DNA of 64,000 nucleotides from Syngnathus acus (lineage: Eukaryota > Chordata > Actinopteri > Syngnathiformes > Syngnathidae), in NCBI RefSeq assembly GCF_901709675.1, contig NC_051087.1, forward strand, positions 10,803,884-10,867,883, in the 5' to 3' direction. The notes below the pieces were generated by a model. That model saw nothing but the letters and a program-made list of their open reading frames with translations, ran no database searches and was not told the origin of the DNA. Position numbers and translations under genes: made by a program. Below, piece after piece: positions 25,863 through 39,200 of the stretch. The first letter of the stretch is position 1. Each line of letters opens with the position of its first letter.

Positions 25863-28800
25863 ATGTCTATGCAATGTAAGTCTGATTTTTAATTATTCTC
25901 TTCAATGTTTCATTCATTTCCTATCACTGATCTACAAATTCGAATGTTGGGATAACGATGCTCCTTCCAAGTCATGTTATCATTCATTTAGTTTCTTAAT
26001 AGAACATAAGTATAAAGGCTGATTTCATAAAAATGGCAGTCTGTGGATGATTGGATCATTACATAAAGGATAAGTGCAAAATCCACTCAGGTGCAGCAGA
26101 ATAAACAAGATCTTGAAACGATTTAAGACACAATAGAACAATTTGGTCTGACATTGGACGGTTCCCGCCTGCGTATGTTACAGTGGGTGAGCTCGATAGC
26201 GGGGTAACGAAGGTGACGGAGTGGCAGGAGACGAGGTACGGATATGACTCGGGGATCCAGTCTGGAGCCAACACTGTCCGAGATGACGACGGCGACTTAA
26301 CCAAGCAGTACACCGTGACCACCACTGTCACGACAGAACCGGCAGGTATGACCCCAAAAAAGGTCCGAGCATCTTGCGCAGCCTCTCGGGCGTTCTCACG
26401 ATGAGTGTCCTCATTCGGTTCCAGACTCCCAGTATGTGTTGACCAGAGGCCAGCGGGTGCGGGCCGCTATGTTTCCCGAGACGCTGGAAGACAGCACCAC
26501 CATCTTGACTACAACCCAAACCGATCCGAACCAAATGACCAACGTCCAACGGCTGGCCGAGCCCTCCCAGATGCTCAAGGCAGCAATCATTCATCTGATC
26601 AACTACCAAGATGACGCTGAGCTCGCCACACGTGCTGTGCCTGAGCTCACCAAACTGCTCAATGATGAAGATCAGGTACAGAGTACTTGCCAAGTGTATT
26701 TGACGGTTTCCGCTCAAATCGGAACATTACAAGTAAAGCCAGCTAATTCTTGATTGACATTACGTTGAAAACTGATCTCCATCTCATTTCCTCTCTTGTA
26801 TGGAAGAGTTGCTTAAGACTTTAGCATTCTCTCGAATCTTTATATCAACCGATGGGAATAACGGTCTTTCCGTCAGGTGGTGGTCAGCAAAGCAGCCCAG
26901 ATTGTCAACCAGCTAACCCGCAAGGAGGCGTCCCGCCACGCGCTGATGCAGTCACCTCAGATGGTGGCCGCAGTGGTGCGAGCCATGCAGAACACCACTG
27001 ACATGGAGACAGCCAGAGCCACAACCAGCATCCTGCACAATCTCTCCCACAAAAGAGAGGGCCTGCTCTCCATTTTCAAGTCTGGTGGCATCCCCGCGCT
27101 CGTCCGCATGCTCAGGTACACGAGCAAGTCCGAACTGGCATTTGCTGCTGTTTAAGCCTCGCAGTTCAAAGATGTTGTGATGCCCCACAGCTCCCCGGTG
27201 GAATCAGTGCTCTTCTACGCCATCACAACCCTGCACAACCTGCTCCTGCACCAGGAGGGAGCCAAAATGGCGGTCCGCTTGGCTGACGGCCTGCAGAGGA
27301 TGGTCCCGCTTCTAAAGAAAAGCAACCCCAAGTTTTTGGCCATCACTACCGACTGTCTGCAGCTGCTGTCTTACGGCAATCAGGAGAGCAAGGTGTGTTT
27401 ATGTGTGTGCACAAGTCCACATTGTACTTTGTCATGTGTGTCTATGCGAGGTTTGATTTGGGTGTGGCATCTGTGCACGGTTCAGGTTAAGTCAGGTTTG
27501 GGTGTGGTTCTTCGAATCAAGTGTGTAACGTGTGAAATTATTTTGCATGCTTGGACAGGTCATAGCTTTATTCAAAGTCTACACACAGTGAGAATGAAAG
27601 ACCTTAGCCAAGCTTGATTCCCTAACTATGCGCCTCATGTCTCAGCACATTTCTGTCTTCTTGTACAGCTATTTATACATATAATATATCTTTGTAACAG
27701 CTCATCATCCTTGCCAACGGGGGTCCCGAGGGTCTTGTTCACATCATGAGGAACTACAACTACGAAAAGCTGCTGTGGACCACAAGCCGCGTTCTCAAAG
27801 TCCTCTCTGTGTGCCCCAGCAACAAACCTGCCATTGTAGAGGCTGGTGTGTGAGAAATGTCAATTCAGTGTACACATACACACGCACACCTGCATGCATA
27901 AGCCAGTCATGCAGGTGTGGCGACTCTTTGTTAACATGGCTAATGGCTTCTCAGCAACCGCAAGGTCTCATGACAGCATATTTTATGAGATGGCGTGCTT
28001 GTGAGCTGATGCATGCCTGTGTTCCCCCCAGGTGGGATGCAGGCTCTGGGGAAGCACCTGACTGGCGGCAGCCAGCGTGTGATGCAGAACTGCCTCTGGA
28101 CACTGAGGAACCTGTCTGATGCTGCCACCAAGCAGGTGTGTTTTTTCTTTTCGGGTTAGGTTCCCCTCTTACAGGCATAGGCAAACTAAGCACCTAGTTG
28201 GAGCCCGAGAGGCCCCAACGCAGAATTAACAGTCAGTAAAGACCAACAAAAATTAAATATTTAAAACTGAGGTTGTTTATTCAGACTTTTGCTTGTATCT
28301 ACATTTTTTTATGATCTAATTATTTCGCTTCATACTCATTTTTGAACTATTTTGACACCTTGGCACAGATGTTCAGTTAAATCATACATCATTTTTGGAT
28401 CTGGCATTTCGTTATCTTGTTTTAAGTTATTTCATGTATCTGTCATTTTCCCTTTCATTTCCTTGAATCACGTGACAATATACGTATCTCCGTGTGATGT
28501 TTCAGGAGGGCATGGATGGCCTGCTGCAGGTTTTGGTCAACCTGCTGAGCTCTGATGACATCAACATGCTCACCTGCGCCACTGGGATCTTGTCTAATCT
28601 CACGTGCAACAATGCCTACAATAAAACTCTGGTCACCCAGAGCAACGGCATCGAGGCGCTCATCCACGCCATACTGCGCGCCGGCGAGAAAGAGGATGTG
28701 ACCGAGCCTGCCATTTGCGCCCTGCGTCACCTGACGTCCCGCCACCAGCAGGCTGAGATGGCGCAGAACGCAGTGAGGAGGCACTACGGCATCCCGGCCA

Positions 28801-30703
28801 TCGTCAAGCTCCTCAACCAGCCCTACTACTGGCCAGTTATTAAGGTAGCATGATATAGGATACTATAAAAGATTAAAACGTTTTTTTTTCTCACAGTGAG
28901 CAGTGATGTGACTTGTTTGTTTTCCTTTCCCAAAGGCTGTGGTTGGCCTGATCCGTAATTTGGCCCTGTGCCCGGAGAACCAGGCCCCACTGAGGGACGC
29001 GGGCGCCATCCCCCGGCTGGTCAACCTGTTGCTCAAAGCCCACCAGGATGCTCAGAAACATGGCTCATCCAGCAAGCAGACATACCAGGTACATACTAAT
29101 TCAACACTTTTGAACAGCGCCACTTGGTGCGCATAAATATTTGGACAAATATGTGAACCTCTTGTCACGTGTGTTGTCAGGATGGAGTGAGGATGGAAGA
29201 GATAGTGGAGGGCTGTACAGGAGCGCTTCACATTCTGGCCAGAGATCCTGTCAACAGAGCAGAGATTGCCAACATGCAAACCATTCCTCTTTTTGTTCAG
29301 GTAGCAGAAGCCCAACACTTCTTTTTTCCAGTGCCTTATTTGTTATTCTAAAATCTCCTCCCCCTCGCCAGCTTCTCTACTCACCAGTAGACAATGTAAA
29401 GCGTGTGGCGGCGGGCGTTCTGTGCGAGCTGGCTCTGGACAAACAATCCGCGGAGGCCATTGATGGCGAGGGAGCGTCTGCCCCGCTGATGGAGCTGCTC
29501 CACTCAGACAACGAGGGCATCGGTAGGACGCTTAACATTTAACGTCACCTCATGTAGTGTTTATTGTTTTCCAACTACAACACTTTACCTTCTTTAGCTG
29601 TTCATTCAACTGGAATAATCTGTTAGCATCAAAGTCATATATGAAACCTGGATGAAAGTTGTTCCAGGATTGACAGTGGAAGGATATAGTAACTAAAAGT
29701 GACACATGCATTTTTGTGTTAAGTGAGTCCAGCCCATTTTGATTCCATACAAATTTGGGTTTTGTCGCCACTATTGGAACAGAACTACATTGCAACTATT
29801 TTAGAGACATGAAAAAAGCTTGAAACCAATCACTGGCAAAAAAAGTAGTCTTCCCAAAAGTCACCTAAATGTTCCTAGCAGGCTCAGACAGTGACTGTGA
29901 ACCTTTGATTTCCTCACCAGCCACATACGCCGCTGCCGTCCTCTTCCGCATCTCCGAGGATAAGAGCGCCGAGCACAAGAAGAGAGTTTCCAGAGAACTC
30001 ACACACTCCATGTTCAAGAACGACCCTGCCGCCTGGGAGATGGTGAGTTTCCAGCTCCCACCACCACCAGCAGCAGTGGTGTCTTGTTGAATTCTCTTAC
30101 CATGCTTTATCTGACCTTCTTGCAGGCCCACAACAGTGTCACCATGGAAGCATCCTACCAAGAGGGTGAGTACATAGGACAGGAATGTGCATGCGCAGCA
30201 TTTTACTCAGTATTAACCTCAAGAGCAGCCCACACATAGTACACTGTGATATCATCGTCTTCAACATACGGTCACACATGAGACGATATTCCAGTAAATA
30301 CACAGTCATTAATTAAATGCATATGATGAGTCAGAAGGTCACTCTGTGTTTCCCTTCTCTGTCTCACTTGTGAGCACAAAGGGCGGACTAGTATGTGGCC
30401 CTTAACCTATTCCAGGATGTCAAATGAATCCTCAAACAGCTTTCCATACTCTCTTTTCCCTCTGCAACCGCACATCAGAAAGTTTTTTTCCCCTTCCACC
30501 ATCTTAAAAACAACAGCAGCAGCTGGTGTCAATATCAAGATGGAAAATGTGCTCATGTCTTTGCAGAGATGGATGTTCCTTTTCAAAACTTTGGCGGCTA
30601 CGGCGGTGACATTCCCATGGACGCAGTGGACGGAACCATGATGCATGACGATTACGGCACCAACATGGTTTACGACAGACAACAGCAGTTTGAGCCTTAC
30701 TAA
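25863..30703 (+). CDS. jup: Junction plakoglobin (gamma-catenin), complete
   Basis: Coding exons: 25863-25875 (exon 25840-25875), 26184-26345, 26425-26675, 26877-27115, 27191-27392, 27701-27845, 28032-28135, 28506-28844, 28936-29088, 29181-29300, 29372-29522, 29921-30042, 30126-30165, 30567-30703 (stop TAA). The total is 2178 nt, 725 aa, with every phase consistent. Plakoglobin links desmosomal and classical cadherins to the cytoskeleton and can act in Wnt signalling. The N-terminus keeps the GSK3/beta-TrCP degron YDSGIQSG (residues 25-32). A full set of armadillo repeats follows from about residue 120 to 650, with hallmark segments such as '[14 protein letters not shown]' and '[14 protein letters not shown]'. 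'[16 protein letters not shown]', 'LADGLQ', 'ILANGG' and '[13 protein letters not shown]' favour plakoglobin over beta-catenin. The tail ends 'QQQFEPY' and lacks the beta-catenin PDZ-binding end. Which teleost paralogue (jupa or jupb) it is cannot be told here. Confidence 0.97.
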
Positions 30704-31980
30704 AGGTCGGCACACCCCCGGAAACATGAATGTCGCTGGACCGTATGCCATAAATGTAATTGGCATTATATAACAGCACACGTGTAGTGAGCCTATCAGT
30801 TTGATAATAAATCAGCTCTGCATTTAACAGCACAGGGAATTAAACAGCAACAAAATAATCTCTTTTCAAAAAAATCCCTCATAGCATTGAAAGTTTACAT
30901 AATTCAAAAGTACAATACTTAAAGCTTTTGATACTGATTTTTACAGCAAGGGGGCTCAGGAACTTACACCGTTGTCATAGCAACACATTTTATTTTTCGG
31001 ATTAAAGCCATCCAATCATTATTTTCTTTCACTGTATTATTTTTGCCATTTTAATTCCAAAATACACTTCACAAGAAGTGCAATACCGCAAAGTGTGACT
31101 GAGAATGTTTCTCTTAAATAACCTCCCAAAATATTTTCTACAGTTGTTTCTTTCTTTCCTTTCCACAGATCCAAGAGAGGAAAAACTTCCAGAAAATTGG
31201 GCCTCTGGGCTAGAATTGGAACAAAGCTCTTGATTCCTTTTATATGTAATATCATCGAGTACGGGACTCCTAATCTTAACAGGGCTTGCATATGTTTTAT
31301 ATCCTAACATTGCTGAGGATCATTTACTCACGCTTGAAAAAAAGTTCTAAGATTGTGTGTTTTGGAGCGTGTCTGTGTTTCTGCTTTCGGGTGGGTAATC
31401 TATGCCAAAGAGATTTATTTCATTTTGTGAAGGTCACATAGATTGCTTTTTTTTTTTTTCTTTCTTCTTAAAAAGAGAACTAGTTGACAACACTGCCGCA
31501 GGTGGAACTGTGTGAACCTGCTCCTCTTTCTTTATAATGCCTTTAAAAGTTGTGACAATATAGCGTCAACTTTCTCCCGCTTTAACTAAGTAACATACAG
31601 GTTGCTTTGAGTTTGCCACATATGCAGAGAACAAATGGAGAAGGAGAGAGAGAGAGGAGCAAATGTTGCGAAACGAGATGAGGCTTTTTATCAATTGTTT
31701 CTCACATTATTTTCTTTTATATTTTAGGGGGAAAGGATTGCTTAGTCAGAATAATAACACGTCAGTTTTAACCAAAAAGAAGAGCTTGTGTGTGTAACTA
31801 GTTATGATTTGATGTCAAAACTCTGATTGACGCATTGGTTCAACAGATCGACTGATTTCTTTTTTGTGGATTTAATATAGTCGGGATGCCAGCTGGAGAA
31901 ACACTACTGACAGGGAAATTTGTACTTAACTAAGAGTTTTTACTGAAATTTTGTTAAATAAAATTAAAGGTTATATTAAA
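30704..31980 (+). other. jup: jup 3' UTR
   Basis: AT-rich sequence from the TAA codon to the polyadenylation signal at 31957. A possible acceptor (CTTTCCACAG before 31170) could mean an alternatively spliced UTR, but nothing compels it. Confidence 0.6.
31957..31962 (+). promoter_or_regulatory. jup: jup polyadenylation signal
   Basis: AATAAA about 1.25 kb after the jup stop codon, the last good signal before the convergent kcnip2 gene. Confidence 0.6.
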
Positions 31981-32578
31981 TCTACCTGTCTAATGTTTTG
32001 GTTTTCTTTTGAGTTGGGAAGAACTGAATTGTCTGGTTCAGCTTGAGCTTTTTCATTAACAATGATGTACTAATTATCTGTCAAGCACTACGAGTTCACC
32101 TTGTTGGGTCCACGAGTGCAGGAATTTGACAACATAAAATACATGCATTTTGTTAGTTGTAAATTGTAAAAACAGTAGTTGACAAATGAGGCATCTGACA
32201 CACGAAAGCTCATCACAAAGACCCTCATTGTTTATCTGGTTAATATGGAAACTAAATATCTTTTAAATTGATTGTTGCAGTGAATTAAAAAAAAAGGGAA
32301 TCAAAAGTAGTACTGCTTTGTTGATTTACTTTCAACTACAGTAGTTTGCTGTCTAAATTTTAAGACTCTAAAGAACAGCTAAGCTCAGTTAAGGACTACA
32401 CATGCATAGACCTCACATTCACACCTAACGATAATTTATTGTGTTCAATACATCTGACGCAGAGTACACGGGATGAATACGTAAACACTTCACGGGACGG
32501 CCTGGTCAAAGTCTTATGTAACAAACTTGGCTAATACTAAAGGACCAAAGAGTGGTTGTTAGATCATAACTGTGAGGT
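31981..32578. other. Spacer between the convergent jup and kcnip2 3' ends
   Basis: About 0.6 kb of AT-rich sequence with no recognised gene. The two genes end tail to tail here; it is also where two human synteny blocks meet. Confidence 0.5.
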
Positions 32579-32584
32579 TTTATT
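32579..32584 (-). promoter_or_regulatory. kcnip2: kcnip2 polyadenylation signal (candidate)
   Basis: TTTATT on the plus strand, that is AATAAA on the minus strand, about 670 nt after the kcnip2 stop codon (33258-33256). The intervening sequence would be the 3' UTR. Another TTTATT lies near 32.44 kb. Confidence 0.45.
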
Positions 32585-32999
32585 GTCATCCATCATCATC
32601 ACATTCCTATCAAAAATATTTCAACACGCTTATGTGACTGCACACATCATGCAGACACAATACGCTCATAGTAAATATCACAATATCCATCAAAGTGACT
32701 TTACATCATGTCCACATTATTGCATTTCACAGCCATTACTTGTTTTACAGCCTCATGTCTGTCCTGTGTGTATCATACATGTCAGGGTAAATATCTGTTC
32801 TAAGGAGAATTAAAGAAGAAGTCAACCCCATGAAGAGTTATGTCAGAATATATTTTAACATTTTAAATCGATAAGTGCCAGTACTCCACGGACTAGCCAC
32901 CGAATCATCACAGCATACCTTGAAGACAAATGAATTTTTGTACTCGCATTTACACCTATGGACAATTTAGTCTTTATCTATCAGTAGTTGGAAAAAAGA

Positions 33000-33105
33000 C
33001 ACCCAAGCATGGAGAGAACATGCAAACGTCACACAGGAAGGTCAAATTCAAACCGTGAACTATGGGGAAGGCATGCTAACCGTTCTACCAGAGAACAGGC
33101 CCACC
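33000..33105 (-). mobile_element. SINE fragment in the kcnip2 3' UTR region
   Basis: 'GAGAACATGCAAACGTCACACAGGAAGG' and 'CAAATTCAAACCGTGAAC...ATGCTAACC' match the head half of the SINE at 9787-10152 in a decayed form. Confidence 0.55.
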
Positions 33106-33255
33106 ATCCCACTTCCATTTTGAATCAAACCGAAGCGATTTTGTCACTCTGAGGTGACGTGTTTGAGTCCACCAAGTACACACGCATGCATGCACGCACG
33201 CACATACTGCAGCGCTGAGGAGGAGCTCCAATTGTAGGAACATTCGACTCCACCT

Positions 33256-36200
33256 TTAGATGACGTTATCGAACATGTGCATGGACTGCATGATGTTCTC
33301 ATCCTGGAGAGGAGAAACAGGCTATAAGCTGTTATTGTTGTAAATGAGATTTAGAATGAAAATTCACCTTTTGGCATGTCTCCAGGAATTCCTCAATGGT
33401 GACGACGCCGTCCTTGTTCTTGTCCATTTTCTACAACATGACACACAATCAGTGTTAATCTATATTCACGTGCAGCAGTTTGCAACTGACGCTTCCTGGT
33501 TACTAAACAATGGATTTGCATATACAATGGTGACCTTTGAACTATGCCATTGCGCTACCCTATGTTTGTTGCGTTTGTTATCCAACCTGGAAGAATTGTT
33601 CCACATGGTCCCTGGGAGCGCTGTCCCTCATGCAGGGATACGTATACGTGCCCATCATGTCATAAATGGATTGAATGATATCTGTCATCTCCTGACCAAA
33701 ACAAGTCATTGCCACAAGCTGTTAGCAAGAAACACTAATAGAAAAGAGAGAGAGAGGGGTGGGGGGGGTACCTCTCGAGTGATGCAGCCATCTTTGTTGA
33801 GGTCGTACAGGTTGAAGGTCCAGTTGAGTTTTTCTGTGATGGAGCCTCTGAGGATGATGGACAGACTTAGGACAAAGTCCTATGTCCCAGTAAAAAAAAA
33901 AAAAAAAAAAAAGAGAGAAGTGAAGGCTGTTAAACATTAAACCCAAATGGCCTTTACTTGTGTTTCTCTTCTAAATCACATCCTGCATAGAACCTAAACA
34001 AGATGTGTTGAAAGTTTATGACACACAGCAGTCGCTATTAGTTGCGTGTTTCACCTCAAAGTTGACAGATCCACTGTTGTGAGTGTCGAAAGCCACAAAC
34101 AAGAAATGTGCATACATACTTGTATCTGCAAAAGAAACACAATATGAACACTTTGTACATTGAGTTATCCCATTTTACACACCCGTTGTATTAACAGTGG
34201 ACCAGGCAAGACACTCCTCCTGTTTTGTTAGCACTAGCATCAATAGTGCTGTCAATTGATTAAAATATTTAATCGTGACTCATTTTTTTGATTGAATTGG
34301 ATTCAATTTATTAAAAGTCACGCAAATATATTTGGCCAATATAAAAAATGCATATGAAATGTATACAAGGATTCAGCCTAAAGTGCAACAAACCATTTTT
34401 AACGTTTGTTTTGAACTTAGCCGCAATATAATGGTCTTGATTCACCAAATTAACCCTGTTTCTGATTTCTCACAAAAGAATAAACAGACAACTCGCCATG
34501 ATGCTTTCTAAAAATCTCTGCTTAACAAACCCAGACTAGTGTCACCAGTGTAGCGTGCTTGATGTTTATTTGCAGTCTCACAAGATCCGGTGTGGTGTAG
34601 TGGTTTTTCAGTACATGAAAAGAGTAGACATTTTATTAGTCCAAAATGCGCCTTAATAACGCAATTAAAAAAATGAATGGCTATAAAAGGGGTTTGGAAT
34701 AATTGCGTTAATAACGCATCAAACTTACACCACTAATCAATGTTATGTTACTGTTCCAATCTGTGGACGGTTTGGCGGTGGGTGATACACTGTCAAAGTG
34801 ACAGCCATGTAAAAAAGAGTTTATGTTTTATTGTGATAGTATTGCCTTTATTGCTATATTGTGGTTTTATATTATTTTGTATACCTTGACAAGATGAAGC
34901 TAAGCGTCATTATGAATTTGTATCATCCTAAACCTAAAGGCATGTTTGGTACAAATTGCTAATCACCAAAACAACATAATACCACCAACAGTAAATTATA
35001 GCGGTGGTGGCAGCAGCATCACCATCATGCCTCAAGGTTGTTTTTCCTCAGCTGGAACTAAAACCTAACACAAGGTGGAAGGAATTGTGAACAGTTCCAA
35101 ATAGTAGTCTGTGTAAGCACATAACTGTCGATGTTGTCACATTTGGTGTTGAGCTGAAAAACCCACTTCTAAAAGTAGAAAGAAAATCTCACTCATGTAG
35201 AATATCCAAATTCCCACGCTGAAAATGACAACGGACTCGGACTTTTATGCATACTCTTGCGGTTTGTTTGTTTTTGTGGTGCCTGTCTGGTTCTTTTCTT
35301 TGCACATCTTCGTAATTACAGTCTTTAAATTTGGAGTTCGGTGAAGACGGCAGTTGTATTTTAAGAAGCAAGACTGTAACTGACCTCTCTGAGGAAAAAA
35401 TTGAGAATAGATGCTTTTAAATGTCTCCTCATTCACTGCACCGCTGGGACACTCCTGGAATCGGAATATACAAAGAGCCTCACTCTTGCACGCATGCATA
35501 AAAGCGGTTACATGCAAGAGCAAATGTTGCCAGCGGGACTCACATTTTTGAATCCTCTGTAGAGGACTTGGAGCTCTTTCTTACTAAAGCTAGTTTGCCC
35601 CATGAGATGTTCGAGGCCTTCGGGTCGGTAACGCACTGCCAACAGTTCGGCATCGTCACTCACACTGTCTGCACAGGCAGAGAGACACAAAACACACCGT
35701 TACAGCACAGAATATGGATTATAAGATTAAGAAGATGTGGAGGGACACTTGCTTTGATTGAGGGATGGGCTGGAACCAGAATGGTAGCAAGGCAGCAGTT
35801 TGAGGAATCGCTGCTTGATGGTCCTTTTGGTGGCTTTATATGGCGGGTTACCTGGATAGGATAGAATAGAATAGAATAGAATAGAATAGAATAGAATAGA
35901 ATAGAATATGCCAAAAAACGTAAGACATACATAGTATACTTAAATGTCCTTTGTTATTCTCAAGGGCAGATAGAGTATTTTGAATTTAAGTTCATTTCAG
36001 TTTAATTTAAGATAAACTTTCTGGCAACTTCAGTACAATTTATTAAAAGGTAATTAAGTTCCAAAATAATGTTAAACCCTCAAATATTTTAAATTCGGCA
36101 CATTACCTTTTTAGATAAAGCAGCAGGATTTTCTAGCGAATTTGGTCATGCATTGATAAAACATGCCAGCAGAGGGCAGTATTAATCCATAGCTCAACAA

Positions 36201-39200
36201 GAGAGCATGGCCAATATACATACTACTACTACAAGACACACACACTTCGATTCTGTGCAGGCTTGTGTGTGGCAGATGGAGCATATCACCTGACCAGGTT
36301 GCCACATGAGCTATTCACATCTATGGACAAATCAGAGTCAAAAAGCCAAACAAAGAAATGTTTTAGATTAGTCACTCTCCACACATCCATCCATTTTCTG
36401 TAAGCAGCTATACAAGATTTTATGAGCATGCTACTTACTGATTGCTCGTGTGTATGCTGCTATTATTCATCAAGAGCTTCATGCAGTGATGATGTTTGCT
36501 GAGATGTCAATCAAACACTCAAATACGACAGCTGCAGCTGAGTGGAAAAGCAAATAAAAGAAAGGACGACAGGGCGGCAAAAATGATGCAATTGGGTTTT
36601 TTTTTTCCCTATTGAGCGCATTTAACCAGAGAAAGGGGATGACATTTTCTTGATGATGTCAGTCTTTGTCTTAGCAGCTATTTTTAGAAATGATTGATCA
36701 TGCTGGAATCTGATGAGATAAAAACACAGACACACACGCACACACATACACACAGTAGGGGTGGGGGTCATAATGGGTCAGATAGTGTATTGTATTGTAA
36801 CAATACAAGCACATGTAGGCATGCTCATGTCCATAAAGTGGTTAAATGTGTTTCGCCCTCAAAGATTGGACCCGTGCACGCCCTCGGGCTGACTTTGATT
36901 ATTTCAATCAATTTCATTGTGTACGGCCCACTGAGGGAGATCAATACACTCTTCTCTGCTTCTGCTAACACAATTAAAATACTCTTATCCACTCAGCTGT
37001 AGGTGAGCCACCAGGACAGGACAAATGAGAATTAAAAACACAGCGGGAAAATATGGACGGGAAGTAAAAAGCGGAAGCTCCCCACTTAATGTGTCTGTGT
37101 GTGAGTCTTGTTAGCATGAATTCTCCACAAAGAAAAAGGACTAAGAAATAAAAAGCGACCTTTGTCTTGTCTCAAGTTTCAATCGACTGAACTTACACCT
37201 TAATTGTATGTTAGTTGATGTTTTTCAGACAAGACAAAGAAATATTGGATATCATGAGCTATTGGTTTTTATGCTGACACAAGACAAAGCATTGCCAAAA
37301 ACCATCCTTGGAGCCGACAACATCAATCAATTCTCCCTGGGTCATGTTCCCCCATGTGGCTCCTGTACCCATTTTATTCCAGCCTTCTACGAAAGACCCT
37401 GACGTCTCAATCAATCAGTTAATCAATCAATCTCTCAGCTGTCAGACTTTACCTCTTTCAGTTTAAGGTCTTCTTTTAATGTAGTGTGAACATCCATCGG
37501 GTTTGGAAAAATTTGATTTATCTCACTAACTCTCCCAAAGTGCTCTGCAGACCAAATGGTTAGATAGAAATGATCAAACCTATTTTGAAAAAGAGTAGCT
37601 CATACAGATACCGGTTTTTTTTTCCCCATCTGAACAGTATAAATGTAAAATGTTGAAAAAAAATACTCTCAACTGAATCACAGATACCTGAAAAATACAT
37701 TTTTACACTTGCCGCCACCAGTCACACATAAAGAAGGCCTTTGGATGAGAGACTTTTAGCAGTCTCCAAACAAGTGCACTTGCGCCTGACAGACATCTAC
37801 TCTTGTGTTATGATGTTTCCAATCACTTTTTAAACTCCTCTTTGAGCTCGCGTTAGCTTTCTTTCCTCTGGGATGTCACGGCAGCTTAAGAAGGGTTATA
37901 GGCCCAAGCTAAATCAATCATGTCGCCTCTGTGCTTACAGTAATCCTTACTGGGACTCCACTCAAATTCTGGATGATCATTTCTCACAAACCGTGCACTC
38001 ACACACACCCACACAGCTACAGGAGTATGGTTTTTATCAGACGTCACCTCGTCTCGGAAGAAAAAAAGAGTTTTGACGGCCCATTTGCTCCTTGCAGCAC
38101 GTCAGCTGTCAAACAATGAATTCTGCAGAGATCAAAAAACACAAACACACACAAGGGCCCAAGCTAGTATGTACTGTGGTATTCTAAGTGCTACACTAAG
38201 TGAAACTGAGATCTGTTTAGTCTAGAGGAGAAACTGATGACTCTGCAAAAAACAGCATCTCTAATGCATCAACACTTTTTACACAGAGCTCAAATTTTAA
38301 ATAGCATCCACCTGTTAGTTTTCTCATCAATTTATTTTTCTTTCTTATGAATACACCATTGTACAGTACATATTATGCAACATACACAAAAGACGGTGGG
38401 TAGAATTTTTGTGCCATCTCGTGGATGAATAGAATGCAACGACCTAAGTTTGAAGCGTATGAAGTGATCGGGTGATTGTCTCTTTTGGGTCTTTGAAACA
38501 TGACAGCGAGACATGTCAGCCTCCTATACGGTCAGGCGCATACATTTAGCGATTACGAGACCTACGGTTTAAAAATTAAAAAAAAGTATGTTATTGAGAA
38601 CATATTTTTTTAGCATCTTATTGAAATTAATTGTGGGGTTTTAAAATGATTGAACAGTGAAAAATCGAATTCAATTTCTATACATTGTTCTTTTAACATG
38701 TCACAGTATTGCTGTAAAGTTCCACTGATCCAAAAGTAAGACAGTTTGGAGTTTGATTCATTTTTTGGTGAAAAAGTACATATATCCCAAAGTTCTTTTT
38801 CAGGAGTTTGAAATTTGACAAGACTAGGCCGCACAACTTTAGGTTTCCAAACCTGTAAACCGATTCAATAAAATTTTTCTTACAAAATACAATTGTTGTC
38901 GAACCTTTTTAGAGGTAAAAAACAATATGAGGTTCAAAATAGTTTTGTTTGTGAGTGAGTTGTTCTAATCCCTGCGGCGCTTGCTTCCTTTCGTCTATCT
39001 CTTCATACAAAGGGCCATTTGTGTGTCTTGCGGAGTGGAGCCTGAGTGTTGATGCACCTGTTGACTGTTTGCTTAAGCCAACGTTGAATGGCCATCGCAC
39101 ACCCAGAAAAAAAAAAACAACAAACATGAAATTAAATGTTTATTCTAATAGTCTGTTAACCAGCCAGCTGTGCATACCTCTATTCAAAGATTTAGTATGA

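Noticed and set aside
26183-26404. Plakoglobin starting at GTG 26183
   Set aside because: The GTG spans the acceptor AG; the frame is entered by splicing from the micro-exon with ATG at 25863.
25863-30703. Beta-catenin (ctnnb1) as the identity of this gene
   Set aside because: Diagnostic segments match plakoglobin, and the C-terminus lacks the beta-catenin 'DTDL' end.
33344-33940. 198-codon plus-strand frame, the longest in the window
   Set aside because: Antisense to three kcnip2 exons whose minus-strand reading is clearly EF-hand protein; the plus frame resembles nothing.
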